From: Kineococcus rhizosphaerae
Lineage (GTDB): Bacteria; Actinomycetota; Actinomycetes; Actinomycetales; Kineococcaceae
DNA length: 64,000 nucleotides
NCBI RefSeq assembly: GCF_003002055.1
Contig: NZ_PVZF01000003.1
Span: forward strand, 344,647-408,646
Direction: 5' to 3'
Shown: in pieces, positions 7,239-15,549 of the stretch
Position numbering within the stretch: the first letter of the stretch is position 1
Layout: each line of letters starts with the position of its first letter
Made by a program: the position numbers and the translations under genes
Notes under the pieces: model-generated
What the model saw: the letters and a program-made list of their open reading frames with translations, nothing else
Database searches by the model: none
Told to the model about the DNA's origin: nothing

Positions 7239-7814
7239 GTGCTGCTCTCCGACCGCGACATCCGCGCCCAGCTCGACTCCGGTCGCGTCGCCCTCGAGCC
7301 CTTCGACCCCTCGATGGTGCAGCCGAGCAGCGTGGACGTGCGCCTGGACCGCTTCTTCCGGTTGTTCGACAACCACAAGTACTCGGTCATCGACCCGGCG
7401 CAGGAGCAGCCGGACCTGACCCGCCTGGTGGAGGTGGCGCCGGAGGAGGCGTTCATCCTGCACCCGGGCGAGTTCGTGCTGGGGTCGACCTACGAGGTCG
7501 TGACGCTGCCCGACGACGTCTCGGCGCGCCTGGAGGGCAAGAGCAGCCTGGGGCGGCTGGGGCTGCTGACCCACTCGACGGCCGGCTTCATCGACGCGGG
7601 CTTCTCCGGTCACGTGACGCTGGAGCTGTCGAACGTGGCGACGTTGCCGATCACCCTGTGGCCGGGCATGAAGATCGGTCAGCTGTGCTTCTTCCAGCTG
7701 TCCTCCCCCGCCCTGAACCCCTACGGCAGCGACGCCTCGGGGTCGCGGTACCAGGGTCAGCGCGGCCCGACGCCGAGCCGGTCGGCGCAGAACTTCCACC
7801 GCACCCGCGTCTGA
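7239..7814 (+). CDS. dcd: dCTP deaminase (possibly bifunctional dCTP deaminase/dUTPase)
   Basis: Deaminates dCTP in the pathway to dUMP and dTTP; cytoplasmic. Full length at 191 residues. Seen motifs: [53 protein letters not shown] (holding the family's catalytic region) and [12 protein letters not shown]. Actinobacterial and archaeal members can also hydrolyse dUTP, giving dUMP directly; that is plausible but not proven here. GTG start with TAGCCT exactly 6 nt upstream: a leaderless transcript is likely. A thymidine kinase gene lies 6.2 kb downstream. Confidence 0.95.
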   Translation: MLLSDRDIRAQLDSGRVALEPFDPSMVQPSSVDVRLDRFFRLFDNHKYSVIDPAQEQPDLTRLVEVAPEEAFILHPGEFVLGSTYEVVTLPDDVSARLEGKSSLGRLGLLTHSTAGFIDAGFSGHVTLELSNVATLPITLWPGMKIGQLCFFQLSSPALNPYGSDASGSRYQGQRGPTPSRSAQNFHRTRV

Positions 7815-7931
7815 GGTCGCGCCGGGTCCCCCGTTCGGCGCACGATTCGGTGCCGACGGCTTCAGGTGGGCCACCGGCGAGCCGTTGGAACGGGTGTGGA
7901 CCACACGGTGACGACGAACGGGGAGGCCGAC

Positions 7932-9230
7932 GTGCACTGGCCCTCCCCCGCGCCGTCGTCGCCGCCCGGTCCGTCCGGGTCGGGCGTCTTCGCGGCCTCC
8001 GAGGACCCCGCGGGGTCCATCGCCCCGGTCCGGGTGGGCCGGCAGGGCATCTACGACGCCGACCGGCAGCTGGTCGCCTACGAGCTGCTGTTCCGCAACC
8101 ACGGCCGGGCCTCGGCCGAGCTGGCGGAGGGCTCGGAGCAGGACCACGCGACGTCGCAGGTCATCAGCGCCACGTTCGGCGACTTCGGGGTGGAGCAGAT
8201 CGCCGGCGACCGCCTCCTGTTCATCAACCTGACCCGCGGCTTCTTCACGGGTGAGCTGCCGATCCCCTGCTCGCCGTCCCAGGTCGTCCTGGAGCTGCTG
8301 GAGAACGTCGACGTCGACGAGGCCGTGATGGCCGGGCTGCACCGGCTGCGCGCGCAGGGGTACCGGATCGCGGTCGACGACTTCATCGGCGAGGAGCACC
8401 GGCTGCCCGCCGTCGCGCTGGCCGACTACGTCAAGATCGACGTCGAGGCCGCGGGGGACGACTTCGAGGCGGTCCTCGCGCTGGCCCGGGCGCACAACCC
8501 GACGGCGACGATCGTGGTGGAGCGCATCGAGGACGACGCGCTGTTCGCCCGCTGCCTGGCCGCGGGCGCGCAGCTCTTCCAGGGCTACGGCCTGCAGCGG
8601 CCGGTGACCCTGGAGGCGGTGAGCCTGACGCCGTCGCAGCTCGTGTGCCTGCGCCTGGTCCGGGCGCTGACGGGTGCGGACGCGCCGCTGCGCGAGATCG
8701 AGGACCTGGTCGCCTCGGACCCCGCGCTGAGCCTGCGGGTGCTGAAGACGGTGTCGTCGGCGGCCTTCGGCACCAAGACGGGCATCACGTCGCTGCGCCA
8801 GGCGATCGTCCTGCTGGGCCGTCAGCAGCTGTGCTCGTGGGTGGTGCTGATGCTGCTGGGCGGGGTGACGAGCGTCGACACCGAGGCCCTGACGATGGTC
8901 CTGACCCGCGCCGCGGCGTGCGCGCGACTGGCGGCCGGGCACGCCGACGAGGCGTACACGGTGGGTCTGCTGTCCGGGGTGGCGACGGTGCTGGGGATGC
9001 GTGACGCCGAGCTCGTCGAGACGACGGGGGTGGCGCACTCGGTGCGCGCGGCGCTGGTCGAGCGGACGGGTCCGGCGGGCAAGGCGCTGCGTGCCGTGCT
9101 CGCCTACGAGGAGGATGAACCGTTCGTCATCACGGACGCCGGGCACGCCGTCTACGAGGTCTCCCGCGCCTACCTCGCTGCTCTCAGTGGCGCTATGGTC
9201 ACCGTGAGTTCCGTTCTGGACCATCCCTGA
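7932..9230 (+). CDS. EAL-HDOD signalling protein with degenerate EAL domain (YuxH-like)
   Basis: A 432-residue cytoplasmic protein. After a Pro/Ser-rich N-terminus, residues about 35-235 form an EAL-like domain and 235-420 an HDOD domain (IEDLVASDPALSLRVLK, then SSAAFG). Several phosphodiesterase motifs are altered: ELL instead of EAL, LELLEN in place of the usual glutamate motif, and DDFIGEEH instead of DDFGTGYS; VKID and QGYGLQRP are kept. It is therefore more likely a c-di-GMP sensor or scaffold than an enzyme. GTG 7932 was chosen for the GGGGAGG just upstream; GTG 7896 is in frame and possible. Confidence 0.82.
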   Translation: MHWPSPAPSSPPGPSGSGVFAASEDPAGSIAPVRVGRQGIYDADRQLVAYELLFRNHGRASAELAEGSEQDHATSQVISATFGDFGVEQIAGDRLLFINLTRGFFTGELPIPCSPSQVVLELLENVDVDEAVMAGLHRLRAQGYRIAVDDFIGEEHRLPAVALADYVKIDVEAAGDDFEAVLALARAHNPTATIVVERIEDDALFARCLAAGAQLFQGYGLQRPVTLEAVSLTPSQLVCLRLVRALTGADAPLREIEDLVASDPALSLRVLKTVSSAAFGTKTGITSLRQAIVLLGRQQLCSWVVLMLLGGVTSVDTEALTMVLTRAAACARLAAGHADEAYTVGLLSGVATVLGMRDAELVETTGVAHSVRAALVERTGPAGKALRAVLAYEEDEPFVITDAGHAVYEVSRAYLAALSGAMVTVSSVLDHP

Positions 9231-9237
9231 GGCCGGA

Positions 9238-9252
9238 CACCCCTCCGGGGTG
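9238..9252 (+). terminator. Short hairpin after the EAL-HDOD gene
   Basis: CACCCC and GGGGTG with loop TCC lie 7 bp after the stop codon. Weak compared with the other terminators here. Confidence 0.4.
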
Positions 9253-9284
9253 ACGTGCCCGCACCCCGGACCTACGCTGACCGC

Positions 9285-9761
9285 GTGACCGAGAGCCGGG
9301 ACGACACCCCCACCGGGGCGACGGGCGCCGTCCCCACCGGTCCCGTCGACGAGGGTGAGGAACGCGCCCTCGAACTGGCGCACCGCGTGTTCGAGCACGC
9401 CCGCAACGGCCGCGTGCGCGAGCTGTCCGGCTACCTCGACCTCGGCGTCCCGGTGAACTCCACCGACAGCGACGGCAACTCCCTGGTGATGCTCGCCGCC
9501 TACCACGGCCACCCCCGCACCGTCCTGGCCCTCCTGGAGCGCGGCGCCGACCCCGACCGGGCCAACAGCCGCGGTCAGACCCCACTGGCCGGTGCCGTCT
9601 TCAAGGGCGAGCGCGAGGTCGTCGCCGCCCTCGTCGCCGCCGACGCCGACCCCTACCTCGGCTCCCCCAACGCCCTGGAGTCCGCGCGCTTCTTCGGCCG
9701 CGAGGACCTGCTCGAGCTCCTCGAGGTCCCCGAGGTCCCCGAGGTCCCCGAGGTCGACTGA
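9285..9761 (+). CDS. Ankyrin repeat protein
   Basis: A 158-residue protein with about three ankyrin repeats (SDGNSLVMLAAYHGHPRTVL, RGADPDRANSRGQTPLAGAV, then GEREVVAALVAADADP). Such proteins bind partners and have no catalysis of their own. The last residues are VPE repeats encoded by a 9-bp GAGGTCCCC repeat. GTG start with TACGCT exactly 6 nt upstream, a leaderless signature. It precedes the potassium-uptake genes by about 80 bp; a functional link is not evident. Confidence 0.88.
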   Translation: MTESRDDTPTGATGAVPTGPVDEGEERALELAHRVFEHARNGRVRELSGYLDLGVPVNSTDSDGNSLVMLAAYHGHPRTVLALLERGADPDRANSRGQTPLAGAVFKGEREVVAALVAADADPYLGSPNALESARFFGREDLLELLEVPEVPEVPEVD

Positions 9762-9843
9762 CCCGCGGGCCCGGATCGGTAGCCTGGGCCGGTCGGCGCG
9801 ACCGCGGCGGCCGGGGAGCAGCAGACAGCGGCGGAGGCAGTTC

Positions 9844-11199
9844 GTGGTGGAGGCCAAGGCCCCCCGGAGACCGCGCGTCCTGCGCCACCCGGCCCAGGTC
9901 GTCGCCCTCGGCTTCGCCGCCGCCGTCGCCGTCGGGACCGCCCTGCTGTGGCTGCCCCCGGCCCGCCGCGGCGAAGGCTCCGCCACCTTCGTCGAAGCCC
10001 TCTTCACCGCCGTCAGCGCCCTGTGCGTCACCGGTCACGTCGTCGTCGACACCCGCGAGCACTGGTCGAGCCTCGGCCTCGTCGTCATCCTCGCCCTCGC
10101 CCAGGTCGGCGGGTTCGGGATCATGACCTCGGCCTCCCTGCTCGGCGTCTTCGCCTCCCGGCGCCTCGGGCTGCGCTCGCGGATGCTCACCGCGACCGAG
10201 TCGCGCGGGTTCGACCTCGGCGACGTGCGCACGGTCCTGCTGGGCGTCGTGCGCGTCTCCGTCGTCGTCGAGCTCGTCACCGCCGTCCTGCTGACCCTGC
10301 GCCTGCTCGTCGGGTACGACCGGCCCGTGGCCTCCGCGCTGTGGGAGGGCGTGTTCCTGGCCGTCTCCTCGTTCAACAACGCCGGCTTCGCCCTGCGCTC
10401 GGGGAGCATGACCGACTTCGTCTCCGACCCCTGGATGTGCCTGCCCGTGGTGGGCGCCTCGTTCCTCGGGGCCCTGGGTTTCCCGGTGCTGCTGGAGCTG
10501 CGCAAGCAGTTCCGGGCCCCCAAGCTGTGGTCGCTGCACACCAAGCTCACGCTGGCCACCACGATCCCGCTGCTGGTGGTCGGGACGTTCTTCCTGACCG
10601 TCAACGAGTGGCGCAACCCGGCGACCCTGGGCCACCTCGACTGGTGGGCCCGCCCCCTGGCCGGTCTCTTCCAGGCCGCCGCCACCCGCAGCTCGGGGTT
10701 CAACTCGATCGACGTCACGCAGATGAACGGCGGCTCGTGGCTCGTCATGGACGTGCTGATGTTCATCGGCGGCGGTTCCGCGTCGACCGCGGGCGGCATC
10801 AAGGTCACGACGTTCGCCCTCCTGGCGGTCGCCGTCCTCGCCGAGTTCCGCGGCGAGCCGACCGTCACGCTGTTCCACCGCAAGGTCGCCGACCGCGTGG
10901 TGCGCCAGGCCCTCACGGTCGCCCTGGCCTCCCTCGGCGTCGTCGTCGTGGCCACCACCGTCCTCGTCGAGATGACCGGCGCCCCGCTGGACCAGGTCGT
11001 CTTCGAGGTCGTGTCCTCCTTCGCGACCGTCGGGCTCAGCTCCGGCCTGCTGCTGCAGCTGCCCGACACCGGCCAGGTCGTCCTGGCGCTGCTCATGTTC
11101 CTCGGCCGCATCGGGCCGATCACGCTCGGCGCCGCCCTGGCGCTGCGCGAACGCACTCGGTTGTACGAGTACCCCGAAGGAAGGCCGATCATTGGGTAG
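9844..11199 (+). CDS. ktrB: KtrB/TrkH-type potassium uptake membrane subunit
   Basis: Ion-conducting subunit of a Ktr-type potassium (or sodium/potassium) transporter; 451 residues, multi-pass. Four P-loop filters are visible: SALCVTGHVV, SSFNNAGFAL, AAATRSSGFNS and SSFATVGLSSG, one per channel-like repeat. The GTG at 9844 was chosen for GGAGG ending 6 nt upstream. Its 3' end overlaps ktrA by 8 bp, so the two are translated together. The name KtrB rather than TrkH is based on length and on the partner having a single RCK unit. Confidence 0.9.
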   Translation: MVEAKAPRRPRVLRHPAQVVALGFAAAVAVGTALLWLPPARRGEGSATFVEALFTAVSALCVTGHVVVDTREHWSSLGLVVILALAQVGGFGIMTSASLLGVFASRRLGLRSRMLTATESRGFDLGDVRTVLLGVVRVSVVVELVTAVLLTLRLLVGYDRPVASALWEGVFLAVSSFNNAGFALRSGSMTDFVSDPWMCLPVVGASFLGALGFPVLLELRKQFRAPKLWSLHTKLTLATTIPLLVVGTFFLTVNEWRNPATLGHLDWWARPLAGLFQAAATRSSGFNSIDVTQMNGGSWLVMDVLMFIGGGSASTAGGIKVTTFALLAVAVLAEFRGEPTVTLFHRKVADRVVRQALTVALASLGVVVVATTVLVEMTGAPLDQVVFEVVSSFATVGLSSGLLLQLPDTGQVVLALLMFLGRIGPITLGAALALRERTRLYEYPEGRPIIG

Positions 11200-11872
11200 C
11201 AGACGTTCGGCGCTCGCGAGCCCCCGCTCGGTCGTCGTCATCGGCCTCGGCCGGTTCGGGCGGTCCCTGGCCCTGGAACTCATGGAGGACGGGCAGGTCG
11301 ACGTCCTCGGCATCGACAACGACCCCGCCCTCGTGGACGAGCTCGCGGGGTCGCTGACCCACGCGGTCGTGGCCGACTCCACCAAGGAGGAGGCGCTGCG
11401 GCAGTTGTCCGTGCACGAGTTCGACCGCGCCGTCGTGGGCATCGGCACGAACCTCGAGGCGAGCATCCTGACCGTCTCGGTGCTGCTGCAGTTCGGCATC
11501 CGCAACGTGTGGGCGAAGGCGATCAGCGAGTCGCACGCGCGCATCCTCACCCAGCTCGGGGCGCACAAGGTCATCCGTCCGGAGCACGAGATGGGGTTGC
11601 GCGTCGCCCACCTGGTCCGCGGGCGGATGCTGGACTACATCGAGTTCGACGACGGCTACGCCATGGTCAAGACGACCCCTCCGGCGCCCATCGTCGGCAA
11701 GAGCCTGGGCCAGGTGAAGCTGCGCAGCACCTACAAGGTCACGGTGGTCGCCCACCACCGCGCCGGGGACGGGTTCACCTACGCGACGCCCGAGACCGTC
11801 CTCGCGGCCGACGACGTGATCATCGTGTCCGGCCAGATCCGCGACGTCGAGGCGTTCAGCGCCCTGTCCTGA
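11192..11872 (+). CDS. ktrA: KtrA/TrkA-type regulatory RCK subunit
   Basis: Cytoplasmic gating ring subunit that binds nucleotides and controls the KtrB pore. 226 residues: RCK-N Rossmann domain (VVVIGLGRFGRSLALEL, GIDNDPALVDEL) to about residue 145, then RCK-C (PPAPIVGKSLGQVKL, DDVIIVSG). The start is TTG at 11192 inside the ktrB coding end, preceded by GAAGGAAGG. Tight overlap and family pairing make the operon certain. Confidence 0.92.
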   Translation: MGSRRSALASPRSVVVIGLGRFGRSLALELMEDGQVDVLGIDNDPALVDELAGSLTHAVVADSTKEEALRQLSVHEFDRAVVGIGTNLEASILTVSVLLQFGIRNVWAKAISESHARILTQLGAHKVIRPEHEMGLRVAHLVRGRMLDYIEFDDGYAMVKTTPPAPIVGKSLGQVKLRSTYKVTVVAHHRAGDGFTYATPETVLAADDVIIVSGQIRDVEAFSALS

Positions 11873-11874
11873 GG

Positions 11875-11958
11875 CCCCTCTTCCCGCGCATCGCACACGA
11901 CGGACCCTCGAACGCGGGCGCTCGGGGGTCCGTCGTGTGCGATGCGCGGGAAGAGAGG
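11875..11958. terminator. Very long inverted repeat (30-bp perfect arms) between convergent genes
   Basis: Arms 11878-11907 and 11926-11955 are perfect complements over 30 bp; pairing extends outward past one mismatch. The 18-nt loop can partly pair as well. It fills the gap between ktrA (ends 11872) and the small minus-strand gene (ends 11960), so a bidirectional terminator is the natural reading. Confidence 0.75.
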
Positions 11959-11959
11959 G

Positions 11960-12127
11960 TCAGCGCTCCGCGTCGGCGGAGTCGTCGTTGTCGCGCCGGT
12001 CGACCCCGGGCAGCCGGCGGCGTTCGGGTTCGCCGCGCTCGACCCTGGTCAGGTCGATCGTGCTCCGCCGGTCCACGCGCCGCCGGCGCTCGTCCTCGGC
12101 GTGGTCAACCGCTGCCTCGTCACTCAC
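11960..12127 (-). CDS. Small charged hypothetical protein
   Basis: A 55-residue product starting GTG AGT GAC and rich in Arg, Asp and Glu (for example EDERRRRVDRRSTIDLTRVE). No hydrophobic segment and no family recognised. All but about six codons end in G or C, matching the genome's coding bias, and a strong bidirectional terminator sits exactly at its 3' end. It diverges from the MarR gene, with about 70 bp between them. No clear Shine-Dalgarno sequence. Confidence 0.55.
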   Translation of the reverse strand: MSDEAAVDHAEDERRRRVDRRSTIDLTRVERGEPERRRLPGVDRRDNDDSADAER

Positions 12128-12164
12128 AGCACAAGCTCACCACGCTGCGTGGACCCCTGTCACG

Positions 12165-12193
12165 TTGCCGAGCGGCACACACCGACATATAGT
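12165..12193 (+). promoter_or_regulatory. Near-consensus promoter with overlapping palindrome, leaderless MarR-MFS operon
   Basis: TTGCCG at 12165-12170 and TATAGT at 12188-12193 are separated by 17 bp; the ATG follows 6 nt after the -10 box. The imperfect palindrome GACATATAGTGTC overlaps the -10 box and may be the MarR operator. Confidence 0.7.
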
Positions 12194-12199
12194 GTCCCT

Positions 12200-12652
12200 A
12201 TGCAACTTGATGAGCTGGCCGAGCGGCTGCTCCTCAGCTGCTCGGTCCTGACGCGCAGCGCCACCGCGGCGGCCCCCGGCACCAGCCTGTCCCTGACCCA
12301 GGCCCGCGTCCTGGGCAACCTGGACCGCCTCGGGCCCCAGCGGATCAGCCGGCTGGCCGAGCTCGAACGCTGCGCCCAGCCGTCCATGACGAGCCTCGTC
12401 ACCCGCCTCGGGGACGCCGGCCACGTGCGCCGCACGGCCGACCCCCTCGACGCGCGGGCGGTCCTCGTCGAGCTCACCGCCACCGGACGCGCCGCGCTCG
12501 TGGCCGACCGGCAGCGGCTGTGCGCCCCGGTGGCGCGGACCCTGCACGACCTGCCGGTGGACACCGGCGACCTCGAACGACTGACCGGCCTGCTCGAGGA
12601 GATCACCCACCACCTCGAAACCGGGAGGACCACCCGTGTCGCAACGCTCTGA
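12200..12652 (+). CDS. MarR-family transcriptional regulator
   Basis: A 150-residue winged-helix regulator. The recognition region is LGPQRISRLAELERCAQPSM, followed by the wing (HVRRTADPLDARAVLVELTA). MarR proteins usually repress their own operon and release DNA on binding a small aromatic or drug-like ligand. The promoter directly upstream makes this ATG the likely transcript 5' end. The gene overlaps the following MFS gene by 17 bp, so it very probably regulates that exporter. Confidence 0.88.
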   Translation: MQLDELAERLLLSCSVLTRSATAAAPGTSLSLTQARVLGNLDRLGPQRISRLAELERCAQPSMTSLVTRLGDAGHVRRTADPLDARAVLVELTATGRAALVADRQRLCAPVARTLHDLPVDTGDLERLTGLLEEITHHLETGRTTRVATL

Positions 12653-13907
12653 CACCGCCCCTGGCACCGCCACCAGCACCGCCCCCGATGCGAGGCCGCA
12701 GATCCTGAAGCAGCCCGTCGCCGTCTGGGCCGTCGCCTTCGCCGCCGTCGTGTCCTTCATGGGCATCGGCCTCGTCGACCCCATCCTGCCCGCCATCGCC
12801 GGCCAGCTCGGCGCGACCAAGGCCCAGACGCTCCTGCTGTTCACGTCCTACCTCGGCATCACGGGCCTGGCGATGCTGCTCACCGGCTGGGTGTCCAGCC
12901 GCGTCGGCGCCAAGAGGACGCTGATGGCCGGGCTCGTGCTCATCGTCGTGTTCGCCGCGCTCGCCGGCTCGTCGCACTCCATCGCGCAGATCGTCGGCTT
13001 CCGCGCCGGCTGGGGCCTGGGCAACTCGCTGTTCATCGCCACGGCCCTGGCGACGATCGTCGGCGCCGCCAGCGGCGGCATGGCCAACGCGATCATCCTC
13101 TACGAGGCCGCCCTCGGCCTCGGCATCGCCACCGGCCCCCTGCTCGGCGGCCTGCTCGGCGAGGTCTCCTGGCGCGGGCCGTTCTTCGGGACCGCCGTGC
13201 TCATGGCGGTCGCGTTCATCGCCATCGTGACGATGCTGCCCGCCACCCCGAAGCCCGCCGTCCGCGCCTCGATCAAGGACCCGGTCCGCGCGCTGCGCCA
13301 CCCCGGCCTGCGGACCGTCGCGGCCATGGCGTTCCTCTACAACTTCGGGTTCTTCACCCTGCTGGCCTACACGCCGTTCGCGCTGGAGATCTCCTCCCCC
13401 ATCAAGCTCGGGCTCGTGTTCTTCGGCTGGGGCGTCTGCCTCGCCGTCGCCTCCGTCGCCCTGGCCCCGCGGCTGCAGCGCCGGTTCGGCACGGTCCCGG
13501 TCGTCTCGGCGATGCTGGCGCTGTTCGCGCTCGTCCTGCTCGTCGAGGCCGTGTTCGTGGAGACCAAGCCGGTGCTCGTCGTCGGGACGATCGTCGCCGG
13601 GGTCTTCCTGGGCGTGAACAACACCATCGTCACCGAACTCGTCATGGAGGTCTCCCCCGTCCAGCGCTCCACGGCGTCGGCGGCGTACTCCTTCGTCCGC
13701 TTCATCGGCGGCGCCATCGCCGCGTGGGCGGCCGGGGAGCTCGGGGAGGTCTTCACCGACTGGTCGCCGTTCGTGCTCGGGGCGCTCGGCGTGCTCGTGG
13801 GGCTCCTCGTCCTGACCGCCGGCCGCCGCCACCTCGTGGTCGTGCACGGCGAACCCGCCCCGCACTCGCCCGCCGAGGCGCAGGCCGTCACCGCCGGCGA
13901 CGCCTGA
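12636..13907 (+). CDS. MFS drug-type efflux transporter
   Basis: A 423-residue, 12-helix major facilitator. The N-terminal region has the DHA1-type signature MGIGLVDPILPAIAGQL and the loop GWVSSRVGAKRTLMAGL (motif A-like). GLGIATGPLLGGLLGE matches the exporter-specific motif C. The substrate is unknown; efflux is inferred from motif C and MarR control. GTG start inside the MarR coding end. A long hairpin follows the stop. Confidence 0.87.
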   Translation: MSQRSDTAPGTATSTAPDARPQILKQPVAVWAVAFAAVVSFMGIGLVDPILPAIAGQLGATKAQTLLLFTSYLGITGLAMLLTGWVSSRVGAKRTLMAGLVLIVVFAALAGSSHSIAQIVGFRAGWGLGNSLFIATALATIVGAASGGMANAIILYEAALGLGIATGPLLGGLLGEVSWRGPFFGTAVLMAVAFIAIVTMLPATPKPAVRASIKDPVRALRHPGLRTVAAMAFLYNFGFFTLLAYTPFALEISSPIKLGLVFFGWGVCLAVASVALAPRLQRRFGTVPVVSAMLALFALVLLVEAVFVETKPVLVVGTIVAGVFLGVNNTIVTELVMEVSPVQRSTASAAYSFVRFIGGAIAAWAAGELGEVFTDWSPFVLGALGVLVGLLVLTAGRRHLVVVHGEPAPHSPAEAQAVTAGDA

Positions 13908-13915
13908 GCTCGCCG

Positions 13916-13980
13916 GGGGAACGGCACGTTGCCTCCCCGGTCCCTTTCACCGGGACCGAGGAGGCAACGTGCCGTTCCCC
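13916..13980 (+). terminator. Long inverted repeat after the MFS gene
   Basis: Outer arms 13916-13936 and 13960-13980 pair perfectly (21 bp). After one mismatch, 13938-13944 pairs with 13952-13958, leaving a loop of about 7 nt. The next gene is on the same strand, so this separates two plus-strand transcription units. Confidence 0.75.
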
Positions 13981-14013
13981 TGCGACCGCGGACGTGCGGC
14001 AGGATGGACGCCC

Positions 14014-14670
14014 GTGGCCGAACTCGTGTTCTTCTCCGGGACGATGGACTGCGGGAAGTCGACGCTCGCGCTGCAGACCGACCACAACCACCGCGTCCAG
14101 GGCCGCCGGGGACTGCTGTTCACCCGGTTCGACCGCGCCGGCGAGGCGACGATCTCCAGCCGCATCGGGCTGGCCCGTCCCGCGCTGGAGGTCGGTGAGA
14201 CCACCGACCTGTGGCGGGAGGTGAGCGACCGGCACGCGGCCGACCCCATCGACTACGTCGTGTGCGACGAGGCGCAGTTCTACGCCCCCGAGCAGGTCGA
14301 GCAGCTCGCCCGGCTCGTCGACGACCTCGAGATCGACGTGTTCGCGTTCGGGATCACCTCGGACTTCCGCACCCGGTTGTTCCCGGGGTCGGCGCGCTTC
14401 GTCGAACTCGCCGACCGCGTCCAGGTCCCCCAGGTGGAGGCGCTGTGCTGGTGCGGGCGGCGCGCCACCCACAACGCCCGCACGGTCGACGGCGTCATGG
14501 TCGTGGCCGGGGAGCAGGTCGTCGTCGGCGACGTCGGTCAGCCCGAGGGGACCCTGGACGTCGGCGACGTGGGCACCGTGGAGTACGAGGTGCTGTGCCG
14601 GCGGCACCACACGCGCCGGCAGACGAAGGCGTTCCGCGCGATCGACCTGCGCGAGCGTCAGCTCTCGTAG
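14014..14670 (+). CDS. tdk: Thymidine kinase
   Basis: Phosphorylates thymidine to dTMP in salvage. 218 residues, type II (TK1-like). Walker A is FFSGTMDCGKST near the N-terminus; the Mg-binding strand is YVVCDEAQF; the lid region holds ITSDFRTRLFPGS; the zinc-type cysteines are CWCGRRATHN and a later C in LCRRHH. The GTG start gives the normal N-terminus immediately before the P-loop; CAGGAT lies 8 nt upstream. Its end overlaps the convergent MarR gene by 13 bp. Confidence 0.94.
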   Translation: MAELVFFSGTMDCGKSTLALQTDHNHRVQGRRGLLFTRFDRAGEATISSRIGLARPALEVGETTDLWREVSDRHAADPIDYVVCDEAQFYAPEQVEQLARLVDDLEIDVFAFGITSDFRTRLFPGSARFVELADRVQVPQVEALCWCGRRATHNARTVDGVMVVAGEQVVVGDVGQPEGTLDVGDVGTVEYEVLCRRHHTRRQTKAFRAIDLRERQLS

Positions 14671-15149
14671 CCCAGGGCCGTCGCCTCGGTGAGGTCGACG
14701 TCGCCGGCGGCGGCGGCGAACCGCGTGAAACCCTCGCGGACGTGGTCGCGGTCCTGCTCGTCGAGGCGCTCCAGCACCGCTTCGAACTCGGCGCGACGGC
14801 GCTCCAGCACGGCGTCGACGAGGACGCGCGCCTTGTCCGTCGGGGCGACGAGCACCTCGCGCCGGGTGTCGGGGTTGTCCTCGCGCGTGACCCACCCGGC
14901 GGCGACCAGCCGGTCGACCGCCCGCGTGAAGGTCGAGGGGTGCACGCCGATCGCCGCCGCCAGCGCCCCGCTGCGCAGCGGCCCGCGCGCGCAGATGAGC
15001 ACGAGGACGCGGTACTGCTGCAGCGTGAGGGACTCCAGGGCGTCCGCGAGGGAGCGGACGGAGATGCCGACGACGGCACGGGACCCCGCGAGCACGGCCT
15101 CGACGAGGTCGTCCTCGACGTCGTCGGCCTGTTCCTCGGGTGAGATCAC
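14658..15149 (-). CDS. MarR-family transcriptional regulator
   Basis: A 163-residue winged-helix protein. Recognition region GALAAAIGVHPSTFTRAVDR, wing VTREDNPDTRREVLVAPTDK, then a long C-terminal helix. No target is adjacent; it could act on itself or at a distance. The acidic start MISPEEQADDVEDD is reached from ATG 15149. It converges on and overlaps tdk by 13 bp. Confidence 0.87.
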   Translation of the reverse strand: MISPEEQADDVEDDLVEAVLAGSRAVVGISVRSLADALESLTLQQYRVLVLICARGPLRSGALAAAIGVHPSTFTRAVDRLVAAGWVTREDNPDTRREVLVAPTDKARVLVDAVLERRRAEFEAVLERLDEQDRDHVREGFTRFAAAAGDVDLTEATALGYES

Positions 15150-15260
15150 GCGTGGATGCTAGTAGTTCTGCAGCGGTCCGCGCGGCGAGTCGGCCGACCC
15201 CGCCCGCCCGGAGGGCACCCCCGCGTGCGGTCCACCCCGGGCACGGAGCACGATGCGGGC

Positions 15261-15506
15261 ATGGACGAGCGCGACATCCACCACCAGATCACCGAGCTGG
15301 TCGCCACCGAGCACCGCCTGCGCGAAGCGCTGGCGGCCGGTGAGCTGACCGCCGACGAGGAGCACGCCCAGCTGCGAGCCGCCGAGGAGGCCCTGGACCA
15401 GTGCTGGGACCTGCTGCGCCAGCGCGACGCGCGGCGGGCCGCGGGCCAGGACCCCGCGGGCGCCCAGGCCCGCCCGGTGAGCGAGGTCGAGCACTACCAG
15501 CAGTAA
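15261..15506 (+). CDS. DUF2630 family protein
   Basis: An 81-residue helical protein of the DUF2630 family found in actinobacteria: DERDIHHQITELVATEHRLR, then ADEEHAQLRAAEEALDQCWD and LLRQRDARRAAGQDP. Function unknown. Mostly alpha-helical coiled-coil character, cytoplasmic. CACGAT lies exactly 6 nt before the ATG and no Shine-Dalgarno sequence is seen, so probably leaderless. Confidence 0.82.
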   Translation: MDERDIHHQITELVATEHRLREALAAGELTADEEHAQLRAAEEALDQCWDLLRQRDARRAAGQDPAGAQARPVSEVEHYQQ

Positions 15507-15549
15507 AGGGCTTGCGGGGCCACCGGTCGCGTCGGCCAGAGTGGACGGC

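Noticed and set aside
11875..13980. Long inverted repeats as ends of an insertion element
   Set aside because: The two arms of each repeat are only 5-18 nt apart and differ between sites, and no transposase or target duplication is present.
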